DNA from: Enhydrobacter aerosaccus
GTDB taxonomy: Bacteria > Pseudomonadota > Alphaproteobacteria > Reyranellales > Reyranellaceae
Assembly: GCF_900167455.1 (NCBI RefSeq)
Contig: NZ_FUWJ01000005.1
Coordinates: forward strand, 1 to 64,000
DNA length: 64,000 nucleotides
Direction: 5' to 3'
How positions within the stretch are numbered: position 1 is the stretch's first letter; every line of letters begins with the position of its first letter. A program made the translations under genes and the position numbers. This document shows, in pieces, positions 26,890 through 37,810 of the stretch. The notes beneath the pieces were generated by a model. It was not told where the DNA came from and searched no databases. It saw only the letters and a program-made list of their open reading frames with translations.

Positions 26890-27684
26890 TTATTCGGCGG
26901 CGAGCCGGAAGGCGGCCTCGATCGGCTCTTCGGCCGACATATCGTTGGCGGCGATAGGCTTGGCGCCCCGCTGATCGGTGGCAAGCCACCGGTCGAGGAA
27001 GCCGTTGATCCAGCGATCGAGCGGCGGGTCGTACAGGGGATGCATGGAGAGATGCACACCCCTCTGCTGTGCCCCCGGCATCTTCAACCGCTCGGCGGCG
27101 CTCAGCGTCCAGATTCGCTTCATCTCCAGCGTCACTTCCGGATGGAACTGAAAGCCGAAGGCATTCGGACCATGACGAAACGCCTGGACGGGATACCGGT
27201 CGTTGGTCGCCAGAACCTCACAGCACGCCGGCAATGTCATGCCCTCGCGGTGCCATTGATAGACCTTCATCGGCGCGCGGAACCATGCGCGGCCGGTCTC
27301 GGTCGGATGGATATCGACATAACCGATCTCGACCAGGCCTTGCGGATGTGGCGCCACGCGGCCGCCGGCCGCCCGCGTCAGGAGCTGGGCCCCGAGACAT
27401 AGGCCGAGAAAGGGCACACCTGCCTCGACGACTTTGGGGATCCACTCGAGTTCGCACTTGATACCGGCCAGGGTGCCGCAGTCGTTGGCCGACATCGGTC
27501 CGCCGAAGATCACCACGCCGGCATAATCCGACATGTCTTCCGGCAGCCGGCAGCCGAGATTTGGGCAGAGGCGATGGAGTTCGTAGCCGCGCTTCTCGAG
27601 GAGGGCGCCGACCCGACCGGGCCGGGAATGTTCCCGATGGACCACGATGGCAATCTTTTTGGGCTTGTCAGCCGGTACCGTCAT
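26890..27684 (-). CDS. Class I glutamine amidotransferase-like protein
   Basis: The 264-residue protein has the class I triad: Cys96 in GLCLGAQLL, His181 and Glu183 in FGFQFHPEV. GGPMSAND near residue 61 is the oxyanion strand. The family includes GMP-synthase-like GATases that act alone (YfeJ-like) or hydrolyse gamma-glutamyl compounds. The start MTVPADKPKKI was used because residues upstream are not family-like. The C-terminal tail of about 70 residues (after LEMKRIW) is longer than in minimal GATases. It is divergent from the isomerase gene; the real substrate is not evident. Confidence 0.85.
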   Translation of the reverse strand: MTVPADKPKKIAIVVHREHSRPGRVGALLEKRGYELHRLCPNLGCRLPEDMSDYAGVVIFGGPMSANDCGTLAGIKCELEWIPKVVEAGVPFLGLCLGAQLLTRAAGGRVAPHPQGLVEIGYVDIHPTETGRAWFRAPMKVYQWHREGMTLPACCEVLATNDRYPVQAFRHGPNAFGFQFHPEVTLEMKRIWTLSAAERLKMPGAQQRGVHLSMHPLYDPPLDRWINGFLDRWLATDQRGAKPIAANDMSAEEPIEAAFRLAAE

Positions 27685-27746
27685 GGATTTGAAAAGTACG
27701 CTCGGCTTGTGGCAACGACAAGGCCAACCAGCGGCAAAGGGACGAA

Positions 27747-29650
<1,904 letters not shown>

Positions 29651-29747
29651 CGGGGACTTTTCCCCCTGTGCGGTATTTGCGTTTGAAACGGCCTGCTAAC
29701 TGTTGTACCCGCTGACCCGTTCCGGCCAATGTGTTGGGAGTGTGTGG

Positions 29748-30308
29748 ATGATCAGCAAGGTTAAGCAGGTGGCAGTTCTGGTAGCAGGCGGCCTGGCGCT
29801 GGGCGCCTGCACGCTTGGGGGCGCGGATACCGCCGCTCCGGCGAAAAAGCCGCCGGCTCCGGACTATCAGGCGGCCAGCACGGCTCCGCCGCCCGCCAGC
29901 AAGGGCCTGCAGGCCATTTGCTACACCGATGCGGATCTCGCGATTGTTCGTGCGCGCATGCTCCAGCAGGAGCTCGTGGTGGCAACGCTGCAGTGCCAGA
30001 ACCCGAATGGCACGCGCGCCTTCGACTCGCTGTACGGAAACTTCGTCAACAAGTTCAGCGCCGATTTGAGTAACAATGCCCGATCACTTACGGACGTTTC
30101 GCGGCGCAAGCGCTTCAACGTCGACGTGCTGGTCACCGAGTTCTCCAACCGCATGGCGCAGCGCGCGCCGGTGGACAAGGAATTCTGCTCGCGCAGCCTG
30201 CGCGCCCTGGAATGGTCGCTCGACCCGAAGGTGAAGACCCTGAGCGACGCGCCGCCGCCGTATGATCTCGGCCCGGAGATGAATATCCATCCCTGCCCGG
30301 CGAAGTGA
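29748..30308 (+). CDS. Putative lipoprotein of unknown function
   Basis: The 186-residue protein begins MISKVKQVAVLVAGGLALGAC, a lipoprotein signal with lipobox LGAC. The mature protein is Ala/Pro-rich at first (residues 20-55), then a helical domain with ICYTDADLAIVRARMLQQELVVATLQC, NFVNKFSADLSNNARSL and two further Cys pairs. I do not recognise a named family. The start at 29748 was chosen because it gives a clean signal peptide; the upstream ATG does not. An intrinsic terminator follows the stop. Confidence 0.75.
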   Translation: MISKVKQVAVLVAGGLALGACTLGGADTAAPAKKPPAPDYQAASTAPPPASKGLQAICYTDADLAIVRARMLQQELVVATLQCQNPNGTRAFDSLYGNFVNKFSADLSNNARSLTDVSRRKRFNVDVLVTEFSNRMAQRAPVDKEFCSRSLRALEWSLDPKVKTLSDAPPPYDLGPEMNIHPCPAK

Positions 30309-30327
30309 TTACAGACTTCCCAGTCGA

Positions 30328-30354
30328 AAGGCGGTCCTGACGGGCCGCCTTTTT
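30328..30354 (+). terminator. Rho-independent terminator
   Basis: AGGCGGTCC (30328-30336 region) pairs with GGGCCGCCT (to 30350), with a short TGAC-type loop and one G-T wobble, followed by TTTTT. It lies 20 bp after the lipoprotein stop. Confidence 0.85.
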
Positions 30355-30382
30355 CGCTTCCGGTTACGACGAGGCCATACCC

Positions 30383-31354
30383 TCAGATATGCTGCACGGA
30401 CGGCCGTGGCCCCTCACCCCGGTCATCGCCGTGCTGCCGGGCAGCTGCGCGCTGGAGGACGGACCGGTAGCCGCGCTGGACTTCCATCTGCTCGCGCCAG
30501 CCAGCCGCGACCATGGCGCGATGCGCCTGCGGCAGCCGCCAACACGGCACGAACATGAAGAGATGATGTTCGAGGTGATAGTTCACCCAGTAGGGCGCGA
30601 TGAACAGGCGCTCCAGCGGATTGATCAGCGTCGTTCGGGTATTGCGCAAGGGATCGTCGTTGTCGGGCACGACCGCATGCTCGGCGATGTTCCGGATGCG
30701 GCTGACGAGCTGGTACCAGGTCGCCAACGGCAACAGCCAGAGCACGGGATAGAGCCACCAGTATCCGGCCAGGGACAGCCCACCGAGCAGCAGCAGGTTG
30801 ACGACGAAGGGCCCGCGTTCGGCCCGCCATAGATTGGCGAGCCTCCGGGCTGTCGACAGCTCGCGGTTGCCCAAGGCGCGTCGGATCTGCTCGCCGCGAC
30901 GCTGATAGGCGGTCTGACCCGACAGATCGCGGACGATCTTGCGTCGCAGGCTCTGTCCGCTGATGGGAAATGGCGCAGATAGGCCAAGGTCGGGATCGTC
31001 GGCCTGCTGGGTGAAGCGATGATGCTTCAGGTGGTAGGGCCGATAAAGATCGAGGCTGGTGAAGACGGGAAAGGCACAGAGCCGCGAACCGACCCAATCA
31101 TTCATACGGCGATTGGCGAACAGCAGCCCGTGCGCCGCATCGTGCATGAGGATCGCAAGACCAAGCTGACGGCAGCCAATCACCATCACGGCCAGCAAGA
31201 AGGTAAAAGGACTGGGCCACCAAGCGAACAGCGCCATGCTGCCCAGGATCAAAGCCCAGGCGTGCAGGACCAGAAGCGCCCCCATGACGTTCGACTTGGC
31301 GCGCAGACGCTGCACCACGTCCAGCGCAAGAAGCTCGCTGACCTTGATCGGCAC
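30383..31354 (-). CDS. Membrane fatty acid desaturase/hydroxylase family protein
   Basis: The 323-residue membrane protein has the three histidine boxes that bind the di-iron centre: HDAAH, HLKHH and HLEHH. Hydrophobic helices surround them (ALILGSMALFAWWPSPFTFLLAV, LLLLGGLSLAGYWWLYPVLWLL). It introduces a double bond or a hydroxyl into an acyl chain or carotenoid-like lipid. I set the start at the GTG at 31354, because AGGAGG lies 11 bases upstream; the longest frame starts at a TTG at 31408, only 28 bp from a divergent start, with no such site. Confidence 0.88.
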   Translation of the reverse strand: MPIKVSELLALDVVQRLRAKSNVMGALLVLHAWALILGSMALFAWWPSPFTFLLAVMVIGCRQLGLAILMHDAAHGLLFANRRMNDWVGSRLCAFPVFTSLDLYRPYHLKHHRFTQQADDPDLGLSAPFPISGQSLRRKIVRDLSGQTAYQRRGEQIRRALGNRELSTARRLANLWRAERGPFVVNLLLLGGLSLAGYWWLYPVLWLLPLATWYQLVSRIRNIAEHAVVPDNDDPLRNTRTTLINPLERLFIAPYWVNYHLEHHLFMFVPCWRLPQAHRAMVAAGWREQMEVQRGYRSVLQRAAARQHGDDRGEGPRPSVQHI

Positions 31355-31436
31355 TGACTGTGTTTCCTCCTGACCGAGGAGCGTGAGGGCAGCAATCAGG
31401 GCTGTCAACGCAACGCCGCTTCGCTAAGCTTGCCGC

Positions 31437-32336
31437 ATGGATTCCCTGATCGTCCGCACGGACCAGCTCGACATTGCCTGCGAGGCCCATGGGCCCGCAG
31501 AGGGCCTGCCCGTAATTCTGCTGCATGGCTTCCCGTATGATCCCCGTTGTTTCGATCAGGTTGCGCCGCCCCTCGCCGCCGACGGTTGTCGCGTTATCGT
31601 CCCCTACCTGCGTGGCTACGGCCCGACGCGCTTCCTCTCATCCGGCACGCCACGCTCCGGCGAGCAGGCAGCGCTGGGCCACGACCTGCTGCAGCTCATG
31701 AACAAGCTCGACATCAAGCGAGCGACCTTGATGGGCTACGACTGGGGCGGCCGCGCCGCCTGCATCGTCGCAGCCCTGTGGCCCGATCGGGTACGAGCTC
31801 TGGTGACCTGCACCGGCTACAACATCCAAGACATTGCCGCGTCGTCGAAGCCGGCCTCGGCGGCGCACGAGCACCGCCTCTGGTACCAGTACTACTTCCA
31901 TACCGAACGCGGCCGCGCCGGCCTGACTGAAAATCGCCGCGACATCTGCAAGCTTCTTTGGCAGCTGTGGTCGCCGAACTGGCGGTTCGACGAGGCCACT
32001 TTCGAGCGAAGCGCGTTGTCATTCGACAATCCCGACTTCGTCGACGTCGTGATCCAGTCTTACCGCCACCGCTATGGCTATGCGCCTGGCGATCCGGCCG
32101 TGGCCGATATCGAGACAAGGCTCGCGCAACAGCCTCCCATCCAGGTTCCGACGATCAACCTCCATGGCGAGGCCGATGGTGTGGGACCGGTCCCGCGGAC
32201 CGACCATCATGCGCCGAGGTTCACAGGCGGCTACGAGCGCCGCCTGCTTCCCGACATCGGCCATAACGTCCCGCAGGAAGCGCCGGCGGATACGGTGGCG
32301 GCCGTCCGCGATCTGCTGAAGAGGACCCAGCCTTGA
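31437..32336 (+). CDS. Alpha/beta hydrolase (epoxide hydrolase/haloalkane dehalogenase type)
   Basis: The 299-residue hydrolase has the oxyanion motif HGFPYDP (30-36) and a nucleophile elbow GYDWGGRAA with Asp102, not Ser. Asp followed by Trp-Gly-Gly is the signature of the epoxide hydrolase/haloalkane dehalogenase group, which forms a covalent ester. LPDIGHNVPQEAP near the C-terminus supplies the catalytic His. It is coupled to the next gene, whose TTG start overlaps its stop. Confidence 0.87.
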   Translation: MDSLIVRTDQLDIACEAHGPAEGLPVILLHGFPYDPRCFDQVAPPLAADGCRVIVPYLRGYGPTRFLSSGTPRSGEQAALGHDLLQLMNKLDIKRATLMGYDWGGRAACIVAALWPDRVRALVTCTGYNIQDIAASSKPASAAHEHRLWYQYYFHTERGRAGLTENRRDICKLLWQLWSPNWRFDEATFERSALSFDNPDFVDVVIQSYRHRYGYAPGDPAVADIETRLAQQPPIQVPTINLHGEADGVGPVPRTDHHAPRFTGGYERRLLPDIGHNVPQEAPADTVAAVRDLLKRTQP

Positions 32337-32944
32337 ACCTCGTTGTGGTGGGCGCCACCGGCGCCATTGGCAGCCGGATCGTGGAGGAAGCGCTGCAGCG
32401 CGGCCACCAGGTTACGGCCACGACGCGCACCCCCTCGAGGCTTCCGGCTCGCGCCGGGATGACTGTCGAGGCCATGGACATCGGCGATGTCGGCCACGCG
32501 GCGAAGGTCTTCGCAGGACATGACGCCGCCATCGTCTCGGTCAAATGGAACGAGAACGACATCGGCGCGGTACTCGAGGCGATCCGCCGGTCGGGGATAA
32601 AGCGCTGCCTGTTCGTGATCGGAGCCGGCAGCCTGCTGCGCAAGGATGGCCGTACGCATTTCGAGCACATGGCCGAGAAAGGCATCCAGCCGCCGACATC
32701 GAAGCCAGCCGCCTTGGCCTTCGACGTCATCCGCAAGGCCGACGACCTCGACTGGACGGCGATCTCGCCGGCTGCGTCGATCCAGCCCGGCGAACGGACA
32801 GGCCAATTCAGGCTGGGCCTCGACCATCTGATCGAGGATGACAAGGGAGAGAGCCGTATCAGCCGCGAGGATTTCGCGATCGCCATTCTCGACGAGATTG
32901 AAAATCCGCGTCACATCCGCAAGCGCTTCACCGCCGCCTACTAG
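32333..32944 (+). CDS. NAD(P)-binding SDR-like oxidoreductase (NmrA-type)
   Basis: The 203-residue protein starts with NLVVVGATGAIGSRI, a GxxGxxG NAD(P) motif (residues 7-13). TRTPSRLP, a conserved NADP-loop, follows. It lacks the YxxxK catalytic pair, as expected for atypical SDRs of the NAD(P)-dependent epimerase/NmrA group that may be sensors or reductases. The start is a TTG with AGAGGA 8 bases upstream, overlapping the hydrolase stop (TTGA). Function unknown. Confidence 0.82.
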   Translation: MNLVVVGATGAIGSRIVEEALQRGHQVTATTRTPSRLPARAGMTVEAMDIGDVGHAAKVFAGHDAAIVSVKWNENDIGAVLEAIRRSGIKRCLFVIGAGSLLRKDGRTHFEHMAEKGIQPPTSKPAALAFDVIRKADDLDWTAISPAASIQPGERTGQFRLGLDHLIEDDKGESRISREDFAIAILDEIENPRHIRKRFTAAY

Positions 32945-33022
32945 TCCGGAATTCACAGCCGCGCGAGCGACGGAGGGATCGGGCCGAGGCCGAATCTCTC
33001 CAGCCACTTGCCGCCTTCCGCC

Positions 33023-34180
33023 CTATTCCAGCGTCTCCAGCAGCCGCGAGCAGAGATAGGTCCGTGGCACCAGGGACGAATAGTAGATCTGCTCGTTGGC
33101 GGCGTGCGCGCCCTTGCCGTCGGCGCCCAGCCCGTCGAGCGTCGGGATCCCCAGCGCGGCGGTGAAGTTGCCGTCGCTGCCGCCGCCGGTGAGCGGCACA
33201 TCGTTCAGTTCCTTGCCGATCTCGCGGTAGATCGCCTGCGCCTTGCCGAACAGGTCGGTGATGCCCGCATCCTTCTGGTAGGGCGGCCGGTTCATGCCGC
33301 CCTCCACAATGAGTTCAACATCCTTGCCGATCGGTTCGAGGTTGAGGAACCAGTGCGTCATCTCTTCCGCCAGTTCCGGGCTGGGCACGCGCAGATCGAC
33401 GTCGGCGGTGCATTCGGCCGACACGACGTTCACGCCCGTACCGCCCTTCACCAGCCCGACGTTGCAGGTGATGCCGCGCGCGTAATCCGTCTTGGCTTCG
33501 ATGCGCAGGATCTGGCGCGCCATCTCGAGGATCGCACTGCGTCCGTCCTCGTGACGGACGCCGGCATGGCTCGCTCGGCCCTTCACGGTTAGCGTGAAGC
33601 GTCCAACGCCCTTGCGCGACGTCACGACCTTGTCGCCGTCGCGTCCCGGCTCCATCACCAGCGCGTATTTGTGACCGCGCGCTGCTTCCTCGATGCGGGT
33701 GCGCGAGGTCGGGCTGCCGACCTCCTCCTCGGGGATGAACAGGAACGTCACCGGCAGCCTAGTCTTCTTGCCCTGCCGCACCAAGTGCCGCAGCGCGTAG
33801 TAGGCGATGTAGCCGCCCGCCTTCATGTCGTAGATGCCGGGCCCGTAGATGCTGTCGCCCTCACGCCGGATTTTCAGCTCCTTCTCGATCATGCCGATGG
33901 GATGAACGGTGTCGAGATGAGCCACGACCAGGATGCCCTTGCCATCACCCTGACTCCATTCCGTCGGGGTCCGGCATTCGAGAATGTCGCCGAAGCCGTC
34001 GATGCCGGGCGTCCGGTCGATCTTCAGTCCCAGATCGCGGAACTGGCCTTCCACATGGTCGACGACCTTGTTGACCGCCTTGCCGTCATGGCTGGGGCTC
34101 TCGATCGAAACCCATTCGACGATCCCGCCCAGGATCTCGTCGGCATCGATTTTCGGTTCGTTCTTGCGGCTGTCGGTCAT
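33023..34180 (-). CDS. M20-family metallopeptidase (carboxypeptidase G2/ArgE-like)
   Basis: The 385-residue zinc peptidase/amidase has AHLDTVHP (His88, Asp90), YGPGIYDMKAG (Asp118 bridging), and PEEEVGS (Glu151/152 as base and ligand), the M20 signature; the dimerisation domain includes GRASHAGVRHEDGRSA. It probably removes a C-terminal or acyl-linked amino acid. No signal peptide is seen, so it is cytoplasmic. Closest to carboxypeptidase G2 in motif spacing. It is about 70 bp upstream of the SDR gene in reverse orientation to nothing obvious; substrate unknown. Confidence 0.9.
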   Translation of the reverse strand: MTDSRKNEPKIDADEILGGIVEWVSIESPSHDGKAVNKVVDHVEGQFRDLGLKIDRTPGIDGFGDILECRTPTEWSQGDGKGILVVAHLDTVHPIGMIEKELKIRREGDSIYGPGIYDMKAGGYIAYYALRHLVRQGKKTRLPVTFLFIPEEEVGSPTSRTRIEEAARGHKYALVMEPGRDGDKVVTSRKGVGRFTLTVKGRASHAGVRHEDGRSAILEMARQILRIEAKTDYARGITCNVGLVKGGTGVNVVSAECTADVDLRVPSPELAEEMTHWFLNLEPIGKDVELIVEGGMNRPPYQKDAGITDLFGKAQAIYREIGKELNDVPLTGGGSDGNFTAALGIPTLDGLGADGKGAHAANEQIYYSSLVPRTYLCSRLLETLE

Positions 34181-34250
34181 CGATAGGTACTCCCAAAACG
34201 ACTCCGGGAAGCGGCGTGGCGACCGCCTCCCGGTTTGACTGTTGCTCCGA

Positions 34251-35174
34251 TCAGATCGGATCCCAGGTGAAATACTCGGGCGAGCGCTTGAGGTCGGTGA
34301 AGAACGGCTTCATCGACGGCACTGCCTGCTCGGCAATCGCTTCCAGCGTCCAGCCCTCGGAATTGTGCACGGAGCGCACCGGGCGGTTGGCGTTGAACAG
34401 CATGATCTCGTTCATGCGCACGCCGAAGATCTGCGAGGTGATGCCGGCCTCGTGCGCCGCATCCGACAGCAGGAACACCGCCATCGGCGCGACCTTGGCC
34501 GGCGTCATCCGCTTCGAGCGTTCGAGGCGCGCCTTCTGCGCATCGGTATCGGCGGGAATGGTGCCGATCATGCGCGTCCAGGCGAAGGGTGAGATGCAGT
34601 TGGAGCGCACATTGAACGCCGCCATGTCGAGCGCGATCGAGCGCGACAGGCCGATGATGCCCATCTTGGCTGCCGAATAATTGGCCTGCCCGAAGTTGCC
34701 GACCAGACCGGAGGTCGAGGTGAAGTGCACGAAGGCACCCGACTTCTGCTCCTTGAAATGGTTGGCGGCGGCGCGGCTCACATTGAATGCACCGTTGAGA
34801 TGCACGTCGATCACCATCTTCCAGTCCATGTGGCTCATGCGATGGAAGATGCGGTCACGCAGGATGCCCGCATTGTTGATCACGCCATCGATCTTGCCGA
34901 AGTTCTCGACTGCCGTCTTGATCATGCGCTCGGCGCCGGCCGGATCGGTGACACTGTCCGCATTGGGCACGGCCTTGCCGCCGGCCGCGGCGATCTCGTC
35001 ACAAACCTTCTGCGCCGGCGTGGCGCTGCCCGAGCCTTCGCCATCGACGGCGCCGCCCAGATCGTTGACCACGACGCTGGCACCCTCTTTGGCCGCCAGC
35101 AGTGCCATCTCACGGCCAATGCCGCCGCCGGCGCCGGTGATCAGTACGACCTTGTCCTTCAGCATGTTGGGCAT
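34251..35174 (-). CDS. SDR oxidoreductase, peroxisomal-MFE-like 3-hydroxyacyl-CoA dehydrogenase type
   Basis: The 307-residue SDR has GAGGGIG (14-20), NNAG at 100-103, Ser153, Tyr166 and Lys170. The long loop GGAVDGEGSGSATPAQ (40-55) is a hallmark of the dehydrogenase domain of peroxisomal multifunctional enzyme 2 (HSD17B4), which oxidises 3-hydroxyacyl-CoAs. I took the ATG at 35174 as start, with AGGGAG about 8 bases upstream; a GTG at 35198 overlapping the MFS stop is the alternative. With the nearby acyl-CoA dehydrogenase and thioesterases it fits acyl-CoA metabolism. Confidence 0.87.
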   Translation of the reverse strand: MPNMLKDKVVLITGAGGGIGREMALLAAKEGASVVVNDLGGAVDGEGSGSATPAQKVCDEIAAAGGKAVPNADSVTDPAGAERMIKTAVENFGKIDGVINNAGILRDRIFHRMSHMDWKMVIDVHLNGAFNVSRAAANHFKEQKSGAFVHFTSTSGLVGNFGQANYSAAKMGIIGLSRSIALDMAAFNVRSNCISPFAWTRMIGTIPADTDAQKARLERSKRMTPAKVAPMAVFLLSDAAHEAGITSQIFGVRMNEIMLFNANRPVRSVHNSEGWTLEAIAEQAVPSMKPFFTDLKRSPEYFTWDPI

Positions 35175-35194
35175 TCTCTTCTCCCTATGTTCGT

Positions 35195-36409
35195 TCACGG
35201 ATCCACATTGGCGACCGGCGATCTACGGCGCAACAAGCGCGCGCTCAATACGGTCGCGACGGCAAACGGCATCAGCCCGATCACGAGTGGCATCGCCACG
35301 TACCGACTGCCGAGCGAGGTCAGCAGGGCGACCACGATGGTGCCCAGCGCGCCCATGCCCATCTGGGCAAGTCCGACCCATGAAGAAGCTGTACCGGCGA
35401 GCTTGGGATAGAGCCCAACGGCACCGGCGCTGCTGTTGGGCGAGATCATGCCAGAGCCGAAACTCAGAACCATGTAGGGGCCCGTGATCGCCCACCATTC
35501 GAGGATGCCGGACAGGGACAGGATGGCCATCACGGCCAGGGCCGCTATGTGGAACCAGCCGGCCCAGGCCAGAAGGCGTTCGGAGGACACACGCCCGACG
35601 AGCCGGTTGTTGGCAAAGTTGCCCGACGCATAGCCCGCAACATTCAGCAGCACGATCAGGCCGAACTCGCGGGGCGAAAAACCGAGACGGTCCTGCAGGA
35701 TGAAGGGCGCTCCCGCCAACATGCCGAAATTGATGGCGAAGGCGAAGCCCAGGGTCAGCACATATCCCAGGAACCGTGGGTCCCGCAGCATGGTGCCCGA
35801 GCCGCCGAGCAATCTACCGAGAGCGATACTGTCGCTCCTGAACTTGTTGGTCTCACCAAGCCCGACAGCGACGACGACCAGCAGGATGGCGCTGAAGCCT
35901 CCGACCACCCAGAAGGTCGCGTACCAGCCGAACGCCTCGCCCAGGAACCCACCCAGGCTGGGCGAGATGGTCGGCGCGATGTTCATGCCGAGCGCGATCC
36001 AGCTCATGATCAGCGGCATTTCCTGGAAGGTGTAGGCATCGCGCGTCAGCGCCCGGCCAAGCACCGTTCCCGAGGCAGCGCCAAGCCCCTGCAGCAACCG
36101 CAGACCGATCAGCCCGCCGATGGTCGGCGCGAGCGAGCAGCCGAAGGTCGTGACCGTGAAGAACAGCAGGCCGCCCATGAGGACGGGTCGCCGGCCATAG
36201 CGATCGCTCAACGGACCGTAGAACAGCTGGCCCACGGCAAAGCCCAGCATGAAGGTCGTGAGTGTGAGTTTCACACTCTCGGGCGACGCCTGCAGGTCGT
36301 GGCCAACCGCCGGCATGACCGGTGAATAGATGCTCATGGTAAGCGGGCCGAAACTGCCAAGCGCAACCAGAAGGGCCGCATAAGCGGCCGAGCGCGGAAC
36401 AATCCTCAA
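35195..36409 (-). CDS. MFS multidrug transporter (Bcr/CflA type)
   Basis: The 404-residue protein has 12 predicted helices. LLVALGSFGPLTMSIYSPVMPAV and GQLFYGPLSDRYGRRPVLMGG (motif A of drug:H+ antiporters) place it in the Bcr/CflA (DHA1) branch. It starts at a TTG overlapping the upstream stop (TTGA), with GGAGG about 10 bases upstream; earlier in-frame codons lie inside the transglutaminase-like gene. Likely exports a drug or metabolite. Confidence 0.84.
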   Translation of the reverse strand: MRIVPRSAAYAALLVALGSFGPLTMSIYSPVMPAVGHDLQASPESVKLTLTTFMLGFAVGQLFYGPLSDRYGRRPVLMGGLLFFTVTTFGCSLAPTIGGLIGLRLLQGLGAASGTVLGRALTRDAYTFQEMPLIMSWIALGMNIAPTISPSLGGFLGEAFGWYATFWVVGGFSAILLVVVAVGLGETNKFRSDSIALGRLLGGSGTMLRDPRFLGYVLTLGFAFAINFGMLAGAPFILQDRLGFSPREFGLIVLLNVAGYASGNFANNRLVGRVSSERLLAWAGWFHIAALAVMAILSLSGILEWWAITGPYMVLSFGSGMISPNSSAGAVGLYPKLAGTASSWVGLAQMGMGALGTIVVALLTSLGSRYVAMPLVIGLMPFAVATVLSARLLRRRSPVANVDP

Positions 36410-37134
36410 GAGCGCGCGGCCTCCGCTGCACCCTCGGCGCCGAAGTCGCCGCCGAGCGCCATCTCTTCCTGCTGCCGCGCCATCCGCGGATAGTAATGCC
36501 GGAAGGCGCCCCTGATCTCGTCGAACGGAATATCGGCGAACACGCCGCGATAGGCGAGATATTCCATATGCCGCCGCCCGCTCAGGTCGAAAGGATGATA
36601 GATCGAGTCCGACGCGGCATCCCAATCGAGCGGCTTCAATCCGAATCGGTCCGTCAGTTCCTTATTGAAGGCCGGCGTCGCCTTCACCCACCGCCCCTCG
36701 AGCCACACATCGGTGTAGCCGTGGTAATAGAACACGTCGCTTCCCATCAACTCGGCCAGCCTCTTGGTCGTCATATGGTTGCGCACATCGGCGTAGCCGA
36801 CGCGCGCCGGAATGCCCGAAGCGCGGCACAGTGCGGCCATCAACCCGGCCTTGTTGACGCAATATCCGTGCCCTGCCGCCAGCGTCGTGCTGGCGCGATA
36901 GGCCTCGCGCTTCATCGGCGTGTTGTAGGGGTCGTAGCGCACGCCGTCGCGCACCGCGTAATAGAGTCGTAACGCCTTGTCGCGATCGCTGCCCGCGCCG
37001 GCGATCTCCGTCGCGTACGAGACGATCTGGGGGTGGCCGGAATCAATCAGGTCGCCCGGCCGCCGATAGGCCTCGAACGCGACGCCATCCCGCACGACAC
37101 TATCGTGCTCGCCCCTCAGGGAATCGTAGTCCAT
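36406..37134 (-). CDS. Transglutaminase-like cysteine protease-fold protein
   Basis: The 242-residue protein contains a transglutaminase-like core: the Cys motif AAGHGYCVNKAGLMAAL (Cys92), the His motif FYYHGYTDVWLEGRWVK (His138), and PARVGYADV between them. Such bacterial proteins hydrolyse or transfer amide bonds. No signal peptide is seen. It is the first gene of the leftward unit (this, MFS, SDR), each overlapping or nearly overlapping the next. Confidence 0.85.
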   Translation of the reverse strand: MDYDSLRGEHDSVVRDGVAFEAYRRPGDLIDSGHPQIVSYATEIAGAGSDRDKALRLYYAVRDGVRYDPYNTPMKREAYRASTTLAAGHGYCVNKAGLMAALCRASGIPARVGYADVRNHMTTKRLAELMGSDVFYYHGYTDVWLEGRWVKATPAFNKELTDRFGLKPLDWDAASDSIYHPFDLSGRRHMEYLAYRGVFADIPFDEIRGAFRHYYPRMARQQEEMALGGDFGAEGAAEAARS

Positions 37135-37263
37135 CGCCTGTGTTTACTTGAAGGAAACACAAAGTCCATGCACCTCGACATGCAAGCCACCCATGCGCAC
37201 GGTACTCATCCCGCATCGCGGCCACGGGCGGCGGTACGATCGTCCGTACCGGCCGCAGGGTCG

Positions 37264-37354
37264 ACGGGCCGCCGCGCGATGGGCCGCCACGCGATGGGCC
37301 GCCGCGTCGGAGGGCCGCCGTCACTGGGTTGCCGTCACTGGGCCGCCATCACAG
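37264..37354. repeat. Degenerate GGGCCGCC tandem repeat
   Basis: Short imperfect units follow one another: GCGATGGGCCGCCRC twice (15 bp), then GGGCCGCCGTCACT-like 14-bp units three times with small changes, ending near the thioesterase stop codon. It lies in the gap between the transglutaminase-like and thioesterase genes, with no gene inside. Confidence 0.6.
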
Positions 37355-37810
37355 GGCCGACGGCTCGTCCTCCGAGGTGACGAGGAAATGCGCCTGCGCC
37401 GTCGCCACCGGCTTGGAGCGATCGTCCTGCCAGGCCTCGGCGAAGACATTGACCATGCGCCGGCCCTGTTTGGTCACCTTGGCCGAGGCGATGACATCGA
37501 GCGGACGGGCGGAGCGCAGATAGTCGACGGTGATGTTGACGATCTTCGGCACCGTCTCGGCTTCCGTCTCCCACAGGAGATGGAAGATCGCCGCCATCTC
37601 GAGCAGCGCCCCCAGTGTCCCGCCATGGATGGCCGGCAGGAACGTGTTGCCGATAAGCGCCTCGTGATAGCGCATGCGAGTGAGCAGTTCCCCGGTGCCG
37701 CTCTCCGGGGCGATCTGCATCCAGCGTGCGTAGGGGATCGCGTCGGCAAGCTGGCTGACGTCGCGATGCTTGCGCGCTTCGGCCAGGCGCTTCATCAGGC
37801 CGCGGCTCAT
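37349..37810 (-). CDS. PaaI-type hotdog thioesterase
   Basis: The 153-residue hotdog-fold protein has AIHGGTLGALLEMAAIFHL, where GGTL.ALLE is the catalytic-helix motif of PaaI thioesterases, and VPKIVNITVDYLRSA for the next strand. It cleaves acyl-CoA thioesters. The start ATG overlaps the stop of a second thioesterase gene (ATGA); the longer frame upstream is inside that gene. Confidence 0.85.
   Translation of the reverse strand: MSRGLMKRLAEARKHRDVSQLADAIPYARWMQIAPESGTGELLTRMRYHEALIGNTFLPAIHGGTLGALLEMAAIFHLLWETEAETVPKIVNITVDYLRSARPLDVIASAKVTKQGRRMVNVFAEAWQDDRSKPVATAQAHFLVTSEDEPSAL

Noticed and set aside
29652-29665. Short GGGGA/TCCCC hairpin after the dialkylglycine decarboxylase gene
   Set aside because: Only a 5-bp stem with no T-tract beyond the paired bases; too weak to call a terminator.
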